Assembly (NCBI GenBank): GCA_900752285.1 | Contig: CAADUW010000248.1 | Coordinates: forward strand, 1 to 7,103 | Reading direction: 5' to 3' | DNA length: 7,103 nt | DNA from: an uncultured Oscillospiraceae bacterium | GTDB lineage: Bacteria > Bacillota > Clostridia > Oscillospirales > Oscillospiraceae | Part shown: piece by piece, positions 1-5,341 of the stretch | Layout of the letters: each line of letters starts with the position of its first letter | How positions within the stretch are numbered: the stretch's first letter is position 1 | The notes under the pieces: generated by a model | Database searches by the model: none | The model's input: only the letters and a program-made list of their open reading frames with translations | Told to the model about the DNA's origin: nothing | Position numbers and translations under genes: made by a program

Positions 1-708
1 CAGTACAAAGAATTAGAGATTCCCTTCTACTTTACATACCACGAAGGCTGGCATCAGCTTCTGGAAAACGCCGGATATATTCCTTCGCTGGGAATTCTGA
101 TTCTGGGTTTCCTGCTGGCTGGCATCTTCTCCAGCGAATTCAAATGGAAAGCGGATGCAGTGTATTTTTCCACCCTTTGTGGCAGGAATAAAGCTGCCTC
201 TGCCAAGATCAAGGCGGGTTTTCTGCTGGTAACAGTCCTGTACTGGGGAGCCATGCTGGTCTATAGCCTGTTCACCTTGTGCTATCTCGGCTTCGAGGGC
301 GCAAGCTGCGCTATCCAGTGGCAGCTCTGGAAAAGTATCTATAATCTGAATATGTGGCAAGCTTGGATGTTGGTTCTCATATCCGGCTACATCGGCAACC
401 TGTTCCTGGCATTCCTGACCATGTGGATCTCCGCCAAGACAAAGTCTACTGTCTTTGCGGTGACAACCCCATTTATTCTGATATTCCTTCCCTCTTTCCT
501 GGAGGGAATGGCAAACTGGTTGGATAAAATTCTGAGCCTCATGCCGTCGCACTTGCTGGAACTCTATCAGAATCTGGGTTCCTTCAATATTCTCACCATC
601 TTTGGTAAAGTTTTCCGTACTTCAGATGTCAGTATTCCGCTATATCTTACGCTGTCTGTCATATTGATCCCCATGATGTATCTGGAATATCAGAGGAAGA
701 GAGCATAA
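1..708 (+). CDS. ABC-2 type transporter permease, 5' partial
   Basis: The frame is open from base 1 and ends at TAA 706-708, giving the last 235 residues of a membrane protein whose N-terminus lies outside the window. A GTG at 160 is an internal valine, not a start. Hydrophobic segments lie at about residues 28-44, 74-98, 118-145, 152-166 and 215-230. Between the first two is a charged loop (SSEFKWKADA, then LCGRNKAASAKIKAG) of the type that follows the first large helix in ABC-2 permeases of Clostridia ('surface' region, GRNK, then lysines before the next helix). The short basic tail EYQRKRA is cytosolic. By family it would form the membrane channel of an exporter with a separate ATPase, which should lie upstream. 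Such pairs often handle peptides or lantibiotic resistance, but the substrate cannot be read here. GC content is lower than in the genes further right, which fits acquired DNA. Family call fairly sure, substrate unknown. Confidence 0.75.
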   Translation, partial: QYKELEIPFYFTYHEGWHQLLENAGYIPSLGILILGFLLAGIFSSEFKWKADAVYFSTLCGRNKAASAKIKAGFLLVTVLYWGAMLVYSLFTLCYLGFEGASCAIQWQLWKSIYNLNMWQAWMLVLISGYIGNLFLAFLTMWISAKTKSTVFAVTTPFILIFLPSFLEGMANWLDKILSLMPSHLLELYQNLGSFNILTIFGKVFRTSDVSIPLYLTLSVILIPMMYLEYQRKRA

Positions 709-761
709 TCATTACCGTTCCATGTGTGATAAGCGCGAAATCAAAAAGGAGGTTTTACACC

Positions 762-836
762 ATGTATCGAAAAGTCCTTGCCTTTCTTCCGACCGTCCTT
801 GTTGTGATCGCCATTGCAGGATGCCGGATTTTGTAA
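762..836 (+). pseudogene. Truncated lipoprotein gene start (24-residue signal peptide only)
   Basis: An excellent RBS (AAGGAGG, 746-752) sits 9 bases before ATG 762. The 24-codon frame encodes a textbook lipoprotein signal: MYRK n-region, hydrophobic core LAFLPTVLVVIAI, and lipobox I18-A19-G20-C21, followed only by Arg-Ile-Leu and TAA 834-836. A lipoprotein needs a mature domain after the cysteine, and none of the three frames downstream continues as convincing protein. I read this as the 5' end of a lipoprotein gene cut off by a rearrangement, probably the event that joined the adjoining mobilisation-like DNA. It starts 53 bases after the ABC permease stop, so it was probably the next gene of that operon. 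A functional 24-residue membrane peptide cannot be excluded. Confidence 0.5.
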
Positions 837-907
837 AAACAGTATGATGTTCAGGCACCAGCAACGCTTCCTTCCTTCGCTTGAGTCCCTTAGTAATTAT
901 ACGAAAG

Positions 908-943
908 GCGCACTTCTATACGGGGTATTCCCCGTATGTGCGC
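908..943 (+). other. oriT-like hairpin with downstream GTGCGC sequence
   Basis: TACGGGG (919-925) and CCCCGTA (930-936) form a perfect 7-bp stem with loop TATT. An outer pair, GCGCAC (908-913) and GTGCGC (938-943), is separated from it by five bases on one side and one on the other. The stem is followed directly by T-GTGCGC-TCTG. A stem followed by a GTGCGC-like nick region is the layout of origins of transfer used by MobA/MobL-type (MOBQ-like) relaxases, and the DUF3847-like gene lies 166 bases downstream. The nick position is not demonstrated, and no relaxase gene is present in the window. Confidence 0.4.
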
Positions 944-959
944 TCTGTGAAACTGAACG

Positions 960-989
960 CCCCGGGCACCTGAATGTCCGGGGTGTTTT
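960..989 (+). terminator. Terminator-like hairpin
   Basis: CCCCGGGCA (960-968) pairs with TGTCCGGGG (975-983) as a 9-bp stem with one G-T pair and a six-base loop, followed by TG and four T. The T-run is short, so it may be a weak terminator or a structured part of the transfer-origin region. Confidence 0.4.
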
Positions 990-1051
990 GCGTCACTGCG
1001 TTCCGAACAGGGGGCTGCGCTCCCTTGCGCCGCTATGCGGCTATCCTTGCA

Positions 1052-1081
1052 GACCGTCAGTAATGCTGGCGGTCATTTTTT
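1052..1081 (+). terminator. Terminator or attenuator hairpin upstream of the DUF3847-like gene
   Basis: GACCGTCAG (1052-1060) pairs with CTGGCGGTC (1066-1074), nine pairs including one T-G, with loop TAATG, followed by A and six T (1076-1081). It ends 13 bases before the AGGAGGT ribosome binding site of the next gene. It would therefore stop readthrough from the left or attenuate a transcript that enters the gene from upstream. Confidence 0.55.
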
Positions 1082-1109
1082 ATCCAAATCTTTTAGGAGG
1101 TTATTCAAA

Positions 1110-1325
1110 ATGTCAAAACAGAAATCCCTATCCCAACTGGAAGCCGAACGAGCCGCCTGTGAACGGCAGCTTGTCCAGCTCCAACACAAGGTACAGCAGT
1201 ATGAAAACCGGATTGCCTACTGTGAGAAAGGCGAACGGCGAAAGCGCACCCAGCACATCCATATCCAGTATGACGGCATCGGATTCATCCCTCTGGACGA
1301 ACTTCTGAAAGAAGAAACGGCGTGA
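1110..1325 (+). CDS. Small coiled-coil protein, DUF3847-like
   Basis: ATG 1110 follows AGGAGGT (1095-1101) by 8 bases and the frame ends at TGA 1323-1325, giving 71 residues. Residues 4-42 (starting MSKQKSLSQLEAERAACERQ) are charged with regular leucines and glutamines, a short coiled coil. A basic patch, GERRKRTQH, follows. This coiled-coil-then-RKRTH pattern matches my memory of DUF3847, a protein of unknown function encoded directly upstream of MobA/MobL relaxases in Firmicutes mobilisable elements. As I remember the family it is about 90-100 residues. Here the part after the basic patch (IQYDGIGFIPLDELLKEETA) is short and does not look like the usual C-terminus, so the gene may be truncated or fused to foreign sequence. 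The TGA lies inside the left arm of a hairpin. No relaxase gene follows. Gene call good, family call moderate. Confidence 0.65.
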   Translation: MSKQKSLSQLEAERAACERQLVQLQHKVQQYENRIAYCEKGERRKRTQHIHIQYDGIGFIPLDELLKEETA

Positions 1326-1340
1326 CCGAAGCCACGCCGT
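1317..1340. terminator. Perfect 8-bp hairpin terminator, probably shared by convergent genes
   Basis: ACGGCGTG (1317-1324) pairs exactly with CACGCCGT (1333-1340) across an eight-base loop. On the plus strand it is followed by CCCTTG, a poor T-run. On the minus strand the hairpin runs into TTTCTTCTTTC, so it would work better as the end of the minus-strand acyltransferase transcript. Its left arm contains the TGA of the DUF3847-like gene. Confidence 0.55.
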
Positions 1341-1344
1341 CCCT

Positions 1345-1363
1345 TGAAAACCAATGGTTTTCA
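1345..1363. repeat. Short perfect inverted repeat in the convergent intergenic gap
   Basis: TGAAAACC (1345-1352) and GGTTTTCA (1356-1363) form a perfect 8-bp stem with the three-base loop AAT. Neither strand has a T-run after it. It may add to the bidirectional terminator next to it, or mark the edge of the mobile-element remnant. Confidence 0.4.
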
Positions 1364-1429
1364 GATTGTTGAATTTAACTGTCTTATGAACACCCCGGAA
1401 TAGCCGCCCCGCTTTTTCCCGAAATCCGC

Positions 1430-2158
1430 TTACCGTCGAAATACCGCCCGGACGGCAAGCATGACGCCCGCGATCACGGGCTGATGCACCAGATAAATAA
1501 GCAGCGCCTGTCTGCCGCAGGCAGTCAGGAAGGGGATCACGCCCCGGCTGGGGTCCACCCGGGGAAACTTTGACTTTCTGTCCCCGTACGCCCGGTGTCC
1601 CAGCACCGCCCCCAGCAGGAAAAAGCCCAACTGGGGAAACAGGGGAAAATAATCCGACGAGGAAAAGGTCTCCGTCTGGAACCCCAGAGGAATGAGCCAG
1701 GGAAAATCGAAAATCTTTCCGTGGATATACAGCCCGATCCCCACAAAGGCACAGCCCAGCACCGCCAGCGCCCAGTCCGGCAGACGCCGGAACAGGCACC
1801 ACAGCATCATGCACACGCCGAGACAGTGGAGGGCGCCGAAATAAATGATGATCCCACCGGGCGCCATGCCGGTCACGTACATTCCGGCCGTAAAGGCGGT
1901 ACAGAGCATGCCGCAGCCAAAGACCTCCAGTCCCCGCTTCACATGATGGGTGCCGAGGGTAACGCACACCCCGGAGAGCACCAGAAACAGTCCCCCGCCC
2001 CAGTCCTTCAGGAAGGAAAACAAGCCGGGGTATTCCCAGTTGACCAGTCCCGTCAGCTCCACCAGATCAAACATGGTGTGGATGACCACCATGCCCAGTA
2101 TGCAAAGTCCCCGGAAAGCATCCAGTTCCCAGATGCGGCCATGTTTCTTCTGTTCCAA
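1430..2158 (-). CDS. DUF1624/HGSNAT-type membrane acyltransferase
   Basis: The 242-residue protein is mostly hydrophobic, with about seven candidate membrane segments near residues 14-36, 50-70, 76-96, 104-122, 127-146, 172-190 and 212-238. The N-terminus carries RIWELDAFRG directly before the first helix, with His27 and Asp31 inside it (VIHTMFDL). This is the signature of the heparan-alpha-glucosaminide N-acetyltransferase-like family (DUF1624, COG3503). FGALHCLG (108-115) and LIYLVHQPV (220-228) are further typical stretches. In bacteria such proteins are thought to acylate envelope glycans or lipids; the substrate here is unknown. The start is TTG (2158-2156 on the minus strand), with AGGA six bases ahead. 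No in-frame ATG precedes it after the upstream TGA at 2186-2188. It lies 73 bases behind the acyl-CoA ligase gene with no terminator between, so the two are probably co-transcribed. The perfect hairpin at 1317-1340 can end the transcript. Confidence 0.75.
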   Translation of the reverse strand: MEQKKHGRIWELDAFRGLCILGMVVIHTMFDLVELTGLVNWEYPGLFSFLKDWGGGLFLVLSGVCVTLGTHHVKRGLEVFGCGMLCTAFTAGMYVTGMAPGGIIIYFGALHCLGVCMMLWCLFRRLPDWALAVLGCAFVGIGLYIHGKIFDFPWLIPLGFQTETFSSSDYFPLFPQLGFFLLGAVLGHRAYGDRKSKFPRVDPSRGVIPFLTACGRQALLIYLVHQPVIAGVMLAVRAVFRR

Positions 2159-2231
2159 AAAAGTTCCTGCTTTCCGTTCGTAACTTCAGACCTGTCCCGG
2201 GCCGCTTGCCATGGCAGCGAATGGGCGGTCC

Positions 2232-3944
2232 TTATTCCTGTTCCGCGTTGGCTTCCTCTTCCAGCACCCGGTAGGCCACCTTGCCCACGAGGGTCTTGGG
2301 CAGTTCCTTCCGGAACTCCAGTTCCCGGGGCATGGCGTACTTGGCGATCCGCTGAGAGCAGTAGTCCAGAATCTCCTGCTTCAGCTCCTCCGTGGGCTCC
2401 ACGCCGGGCATGGGCACCACGTAAGCCTTCACCCGCTGGACCCGGTAGGGATCCTTCACGCCGATGACGCAGGACAGCAGCACCTTCTCGTGGCCGTCAA
2501 TGATGTTTTCCAGCTGGGAGGGGTACACATTGTAGCCGGAGGTGACGATCATCCGCTTGATCCGCTGGCGGAAGTACACGAAGCCGTCCTGATCCATGTG
2601 GCCCAGATCGCCGGTGTGGAGCCAGATCCGGTTATCGTAGTGCCGTCTCAGGGTCTGCCGGGTCTCCTCCGGGTTCTCCATGTAGGCCATCATGACCGTG
2701 GGGCCGGAGATGCAGATCTCGCCCTCAATGTTGGGGCCCACCTCTTCCACGGTGCCGGGGGTGACGATCTTATAGTAGGTATCCGGGAAGGGCACGCCGA
2801 TGGAGCCCGCCCGGGCATAGTCCTTGGGGGTCAGACAGGAGGCGGTGACGCACTCGGTAGTGCCGTAGCCCTCCCGAATCTGCTCGGTGCAGCCGTGCTC
2901 CCGGAGGAATGCGTCCACCTTCTTCTTCAGCTCCGGAGACAGGCTGTCGCCGCCGGAGAAAATGCCCTTCAGGAAGCTCAGATCCGCGCCCTCCAGCTTG
3001 GGAGCCCGCAGCAGCGCCTCGAACAGGGTAGGCACGCCGGGGATCAGGTTGGGCTTCTGCTTGATGAGCGTTTCCGCGTAGGTGTCCACATTGAAATGCG
3101 GCAGCAGAATGCAGGTCGCGCCGCCGATCAGGGCCGTGTGAATGCCGATGCCCAGACCGAAGCCGTGGAACACGGGCATGACGGAGAGCATCTTCATCCC
3201 CGCCACGCTCCCGAAGCCGGAGGCGGCGATGGTCTGCATGCCCAGTGCGTTAAAGTTCAGGTTGGAGAGCATGATGCCCTTGGTGGTGCCGGTGGTGCCG
3301 CCGGAGTAGAGGATGGCGCCGCAGTCCGTCCACTTGCCGTTGTCCTTCGGCAGAGTCTCCCGTCTGCCCTCGGCCACCATATCGTACCACAGCTTGTAGC
3401 CGGTCTTGGGCAGCTTCTTCACCGCCCGGGCGCTCTTCGTCAGGGGGTACAGGGCGCTCAGGGGAAAGGGCAGCTCGTCCGCGATCTTCGCCACCAGAAT
3501 GGTGCAGGGCTCCTGCAGCTCATCCTGAATGGAGGCAACCTTTTCATAGAACTGATCCAGCGTCAGCACCGCCTTGGAGTGGGAGAAATTCAGGTAGAAG
3601 GCGATCTCCTTGGAAGCGGACAGGGGATGGATCATGTTGGGGATGGCGCCGATCCGGTTCAGGGCATAGAAGCAGTCCAGCGCCTGCGGGGTGTTGGCCA
3701 TGCAGATGGTCACCTTGTCGCCCTTGCGGATGCCCATGTGATACAGGCCCTTGGCGGCGGCTTCGATCCGCTGGAGGAAGGCGGCGTAGGTGGTTTCCCT
3801 GCCGAAGAACACATAGGCAGGGGTTTTGGGATATTTTTTCCCGGCAGCCGCCACCATCTGGTACATGGTTTTGTGGGGATAATCCAGAGAAGCGGGGGTA
3901 TTTCCGTAATATTTCAGCCAGGGAGCGGAAGCAGACAGACCCAT
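2232..3944 (-). CDS. AMP-forming acyl-CoA ligase (class I adenylate-forming enzyme)
   Basis: The 570-residue cytosolic enzyme activates a carboxylic acid, probably a fatty acid, with ATP to an acyl-adenylate and transfers it to CoA. All core motifs are visible in order: ATP-binding loop YSGGTTGTTKG (213-223, with Thr where Pro is usual), MPVFHGFG (256-263), EGYGTTE (358-364), HTGDLGH (443-449), hinge RIKRMIVTSGYNVYP (461-475) and the C-terminal LPKTLVGK (548-555) with the catalytic lysine at about 555. Length is normal and no frame damage is seen. I chose ATG 3944 because AAAGGA lies 11 bases ahead and the family usually starts shortly before the PWLKYYG stretch. GTG 3974 would add ten residues and lacks a spaced RBS. 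An extended -10 promoter lies about 85 bases upstream. It is first of two genes with the DUF1624 acyltransferase and faces the PlsC gene divergently, which supports a lipid role. Chain-length preference cannot be read; a medium-chain or aromatic acid substrate is possible. Confidence 0.9.
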   Translation of the reverse strand: MGLSASAPWLKYYGNTPASLDYPHKTMYQMVAAAGKKYPKTPAYVFFGRETTYAAFLQRIEAAAKGLYHMGIRKGDKVTICMANTPQALDCFYALNRIGAIPNMIHPLSASKEIAFYLNFSHSKAVLTLDQFYEKVASIQDELQEPCTILVAKIADELPFPLSALYPLTKSARAVKKLPKTGYKLWYDMVAEGRRETLPKDNGKWTDCGAILYSGGTTGTTKGIMLSNLNFNALGMQTIAASGFGSVAGMKMLSVMPVFHGFGLGIGIHTALIGGATCILLPHFNVDTYAETLIKQKPNLIPGVPTLFEALLRAPKLEGADLSFLKGIFSGGDSLSPELKKKVDAFLREHGCTEQIREGYGTTECVTASCLTPKDYARAGSIGVPFPDTYYKIVTPGTVEEVGPNIEGEICISGPTVMMAYMENPEETRQTLRRHYDNRIWLHTGDLGHMDQDGFVYFRQRIKRMIVTSGYNVYPSQLENIIDGHEKVLLSCVIGVKDPYRVQRVKAYVVPMPGVEPTEELKQEILDYCSQRIAKYAMPRELEFRKELPKTLVGKVAYRVLEEEANAEQE

Positions 3945-3985
3945 AAGTATTGGTTTCCTTTCTGTAAGACACACGGCCTTTTATT

Positions 3986-4096
3986 TGAAAAATGAATTTG
4001 CATTGCCCCGAAGGTGCAAACACAAGGTCATTATACCAAGTCCGGCCCATAATTTCCACCCTTTTTCAGAAAAAACAGGTCAAATTCATTTTTTCA
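3986..4096. repeat. Inverted repeat spanning the divergent promoter region (operator candidate)
   Basis: TGAAAAATGAATTTG (3986-4000) and CAAATTCATTTTTTCA (4081-4096) are inverted copies that differ only by one extra A/T in the right arm. The right arm ends one base before the plus-strand -35 box. The left arm lies in the leader of the minus-strand operon. Between them is a further small palindrome, TTTTTC-A-GAAAAA (4062-4074). Two opposed copies of an AT-rich site at divergent promoters suggest binding by one regulator at both sides, possibly a fatty-acid-responsive one given the genes. No regulator gene is in the window. Confidence 0.4.
4030..4058 (-). promoter_or_regulatory. Extended -10 promoter for the acyl-CoA ligase operon
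   Basis: On the minus strand TATAAT (4035-4030) is preceded by TGG (an extended -10 TGn) and, after exactly 17 bases, by a weak -35 TGGAAA (4058-4053). Transcription would start near 4023, leaving a leader of about 80 bases. That leader can form a small stem with a UUCG tetraloop (4003-4018). Confidence 0.6.
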
Positions 4097-4097
4097 C

Positions 4098-4126
4098 TTG
4101 TATTGCCGGGACAGGAAGGGTATAAT
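4098..4126 (+). promoter_or_regulatory. Promoter for the PlsC gene
   Basis: TTGTAT (4098-4103), a 17-base spacer and a perfect TATAAT (4121-4126) form a sigma-A-type promoter reading right. The start would be near 4133, giving a leader of about 220 bases that includes an interspersed repeat before the PlsC RBS. Confidence 0.6.
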
Positions 4127-4139
4127 GGAGGGAATCGAT

Positions 4140-4268
4140 CCGGTTGAATGGCACAGCGGAACCGTAGGGGCGGCAGTCTGCCGCCCGAAAACGTCCGGTT
4201 TTCGGAAATGCTTCGATGCGCCCCGGCGGCCGGTCATTCCGAAGAGCGGGGCGTGAGAGTCTCCCGGA
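4140..4268 (-). repeat. Interspersed repeat copy B, within the PlsC leader
   Basis: Read on the minus strand, this stretch holds modules that recur at the right end of the window in the other orientation. TCCGGGAGActCTCACGC (4268-4251) matches 16 of 18 bases at 6883-6900. TTCGGAATGACCGG (4243-4230) matches 14 of 14 at 6917-6930. TTCCGCTGTgCCaTTCAaCC and two more G (4161-4140) match 19 of 22 at 6866-6887. Inside it are two perfect stems: GGGCGGCA/TGCCGCCC (4168-4186) and CCGAAAAC/GTTTTCGG (4185-4205). It carries no protein. It is probably a short non-autonomous intergenic repeat, and it makes the PlsC leader highly structured. Confidence 0.55.
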
Positions 4269-4354
4269 CGCAAGGCACCGTGCTGCGGCAGCGCCTGCCC
4301 CCCTTGTTTTTTCCAACATTCCCTTCCTGATTTTTCCTGCCGGAGGTAATTTTC

Positions 4355-5200
4355 ATGCTGCTTACCCTGATCACACTGCTTTCTCTTATCTGCGCCGTGG
4401 GGATCACCTGCGCCGCTGACGGGTTTGCCGGAACCGTCTGGCTCTGGTGCCTGCCCCTGAGCTTTGCCGGAGCGTGGGTGGTGCTGCTGCTCCTGACCCT
4501 GCTGGTGCTGGTACTCATCTGCGCCGGGATCGACAAGGAAAAGCCTCAGGAGCACGACGATCCCGCCTTCCGCCGGGTCACCGCCCTGTATTCCGAGCTT
4601 GCGGTGCAGCTGACCATGCACCTGCGCGTGACCGGCCGGGAAAAGCTTCCGAAATCCGGACGGTTCCTGCTGGTGTGCAACCACCTGTCGGATCTGGATC
4701 CGGTGGTGCTGATGCACGCCTTCCCCAAATCCCAGCTTGCCTTCATTTCCAAGAAGGAAAACACCGATATGCCCGTCATCGGCAAAATGATGCACCGGCT
4801 GATGTGCCAGCTGCTGAACCGGGAGAATAACCGGGAGGCGCTGAAAACCATCCTGACCTGCGTCCGGCTGATTCAGGAGGACGAGGTGAGCATCGCCGTG
4901 TTCCCCGAGGGCTACACCAGCAAGGACGGAAAGCTCCACCACTTCCGCAGCGGCGTGTTCAAGATCGCCATGAAAACGAAGGTTCCCATTGTGGTCTGCA
5001 CCATTCAGGGCACCAATACCATTCTGCGCCCCTTCGCCAAAGAGGTCCATCTTGGCAGGCCCGTGGAGCTGCATCTGCTGGAGGTCATTCCCCCGGAGGC
5101 TTATGAGGGACTCACCACCGTGGAGCTGTCCGATCTGGTATTCCATAAAATGCTGGCCGATCTGGGAGACGCCTTTACGCCCACCGAACAAAATCCTTGA
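4355..5200 (+). CDS. plsC: 1-acyl-sn-glycerol-3-phosphate acyltransferase, PlsC family
   Basis: The 281-residue protein should transfer an acyl chain to lysophosphatidic acid, making phosphatidic acid at the inner face of the membrane. Two hydrophobic helices (about 3-20 and 28-57) anchor it. The catalytic domain follows with the expected motifs in order: NHLSDLD (His110, Asp115; the HX4D motif), SKKENTDMPVIGKM and NRENNREAL (132-162), VFPEGYTS (182-189; FPEG with YT in place of the usual TR) and VPIVVCTIQG (210-219). The start ATG 4355 has GGAGG at 4342-4346, 8 bases ahead. It ends at TGA 5198-5200, which overlaps the -35 box of the next promoter. Its own promoter lies about 220 bases upstream. 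It faces the acyl-CoA ligase operon divergently, a sensible pairing of acyl activation and phospholipid synthesis. The family is broad and includes acyltransferases using other lysophospholipids, so exact substrate is inferred. Confidence 0.88.
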   Translation: MLLTLITLLSLICAVGITCAADGFAGTVWLWCLPLSFAGAWVVLLLLTLLVLVLICAGIDKEKPQEHDDPAFRRVTALYSELAVQLTMHLRVTGREKLPKSGRFLLVCNHLSDLDPVVLMHAFPKSQLAFISKKENTDMPVIGKMMHRLMCQLLNRENNREALKTILTCVRLIQEDEVSIAVFPEGYTSKDGKLHHFRSGVFKIAMKTKVPIVVCTIQGTNTILRPFAKEVHLGRPVELHLLEVIPPEAYEGLTTVELSDLVFHKMLADLGDAFTPTEQNP

Positions 5201-5224
5201 TTTTTCCCGGGAAGTACGTATAAT
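5197..5224 (+). promoter_or_regulatory. glyS promoter overlapping the plsC stop codon
   Basis: TTGATT (5197-5202), a 16-base spacer and a perfect TATAAT (5219-5224). The -35 box contains the plsC TGA. Transcription would begin near 5231, leaving a leader of about 110 bases before glyS, so glyS need not depend on plsC transcription. Confidence 0.6.
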
Positions 5225-5242
5225 GAAGGAGCAAACACCCTG

Positions 5243-5283
5243 AAACCGTCGCGGAAGGGCTTTGCCGCCCCTGCGTCGGTTTT
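5243..5283 (+). promoter_or_regulatory. Leader hairpin upstream of glyS (possible attenuator)
   Basis: AAACCG (5243-5248) pairs with CGGTTT (5277-5282), then after a T-T mismatch CGC (5250-5252) pairs with GCG (5273-5275), with further G-C pairs inside. It is followed by only one more T and then a pyrimidine-rich stretch. The position in the leader of a tRNA-synthetase gene suggests attenuation, but the T-box consensus (AGGGTGGNACCGCG) is absent, and the hairpin could equally terminate some plsC readthrough. Confidence 0.35.
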
Positions 5284-5341
5284 CTGCCTCTTCCGCACCT
5301 CTTTTACACCCTGTATACAACCAGAAATGGGAGGAAATAAC

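Larger units (their letters stand above)
837..1366 (+). mobile_element. Remnant of a mobilisable element (oriT-like region plus DUF3847-like gene)
   Basis: Between the truncated lipoprotein and the convergent acyltransferase gene lie an oriT-like hairpin (908-943), two terminator-like hairpins (960-989 and 1052-1081) and a small DUF3847-like coiled-coil gene (1110-1325). This is the order usually found at the front of the mobilisation module of integrative mobilisable elements in Clostridia, where a MobA/MobL relaxase gene comes next. Here the minus-strand chromosomal gene begins instead, so relaxase, recombinase and any cargo on that side are missing. The left edge is placed where the lipoprotein frame breaks and the right edge after the last hairpin. 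Neither edge shows a recognisable attachment repeat, so both limits are approximate. Confidence 0.4.

Noticed and set aside
814..1308. A 164-codon plus-strand frame through the oriT-like region
   Set aside because: It runs through three hairpins, has no RBS, and overlaps the DUF3847-like gene that has a perfect RBS in another frame.
3945..3974. GTG 3974 as start of the acyl-CoA ligase
   Set aside because: The preceding AAAAGG is too close to the GTG, while ATG 3944 has a better RBS and a more usual N-terminus.
2211..3995. A 594-codon plus-strand frame opposite the acyl-CoA ligase
   Set aside because: It is a shadow of the ligase, which has every motif of its family; the plus-strand product has none.
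4287..4312. Possible terminator GGCAG-CGC-CTGCC followed by a T-run in the PlsC leader
   Set aside because: The stem is only 5 bp, and seven non-T or mixed bases separate it from the six T, so it is unlikely to terminate well.
5327..5341. ATG 5327 as start of glyS
   Set aside because: This ATG overlaps the GGGAGG that serves as RBS for ATG 5342 and has no good RBS of its own.
5225..5341. T-box or tRNA-like element before glyS
   Set aside because: No AGGGTGGNACCGCG consensus, no specifier-loop arrangement and no cloverleaf could be found.
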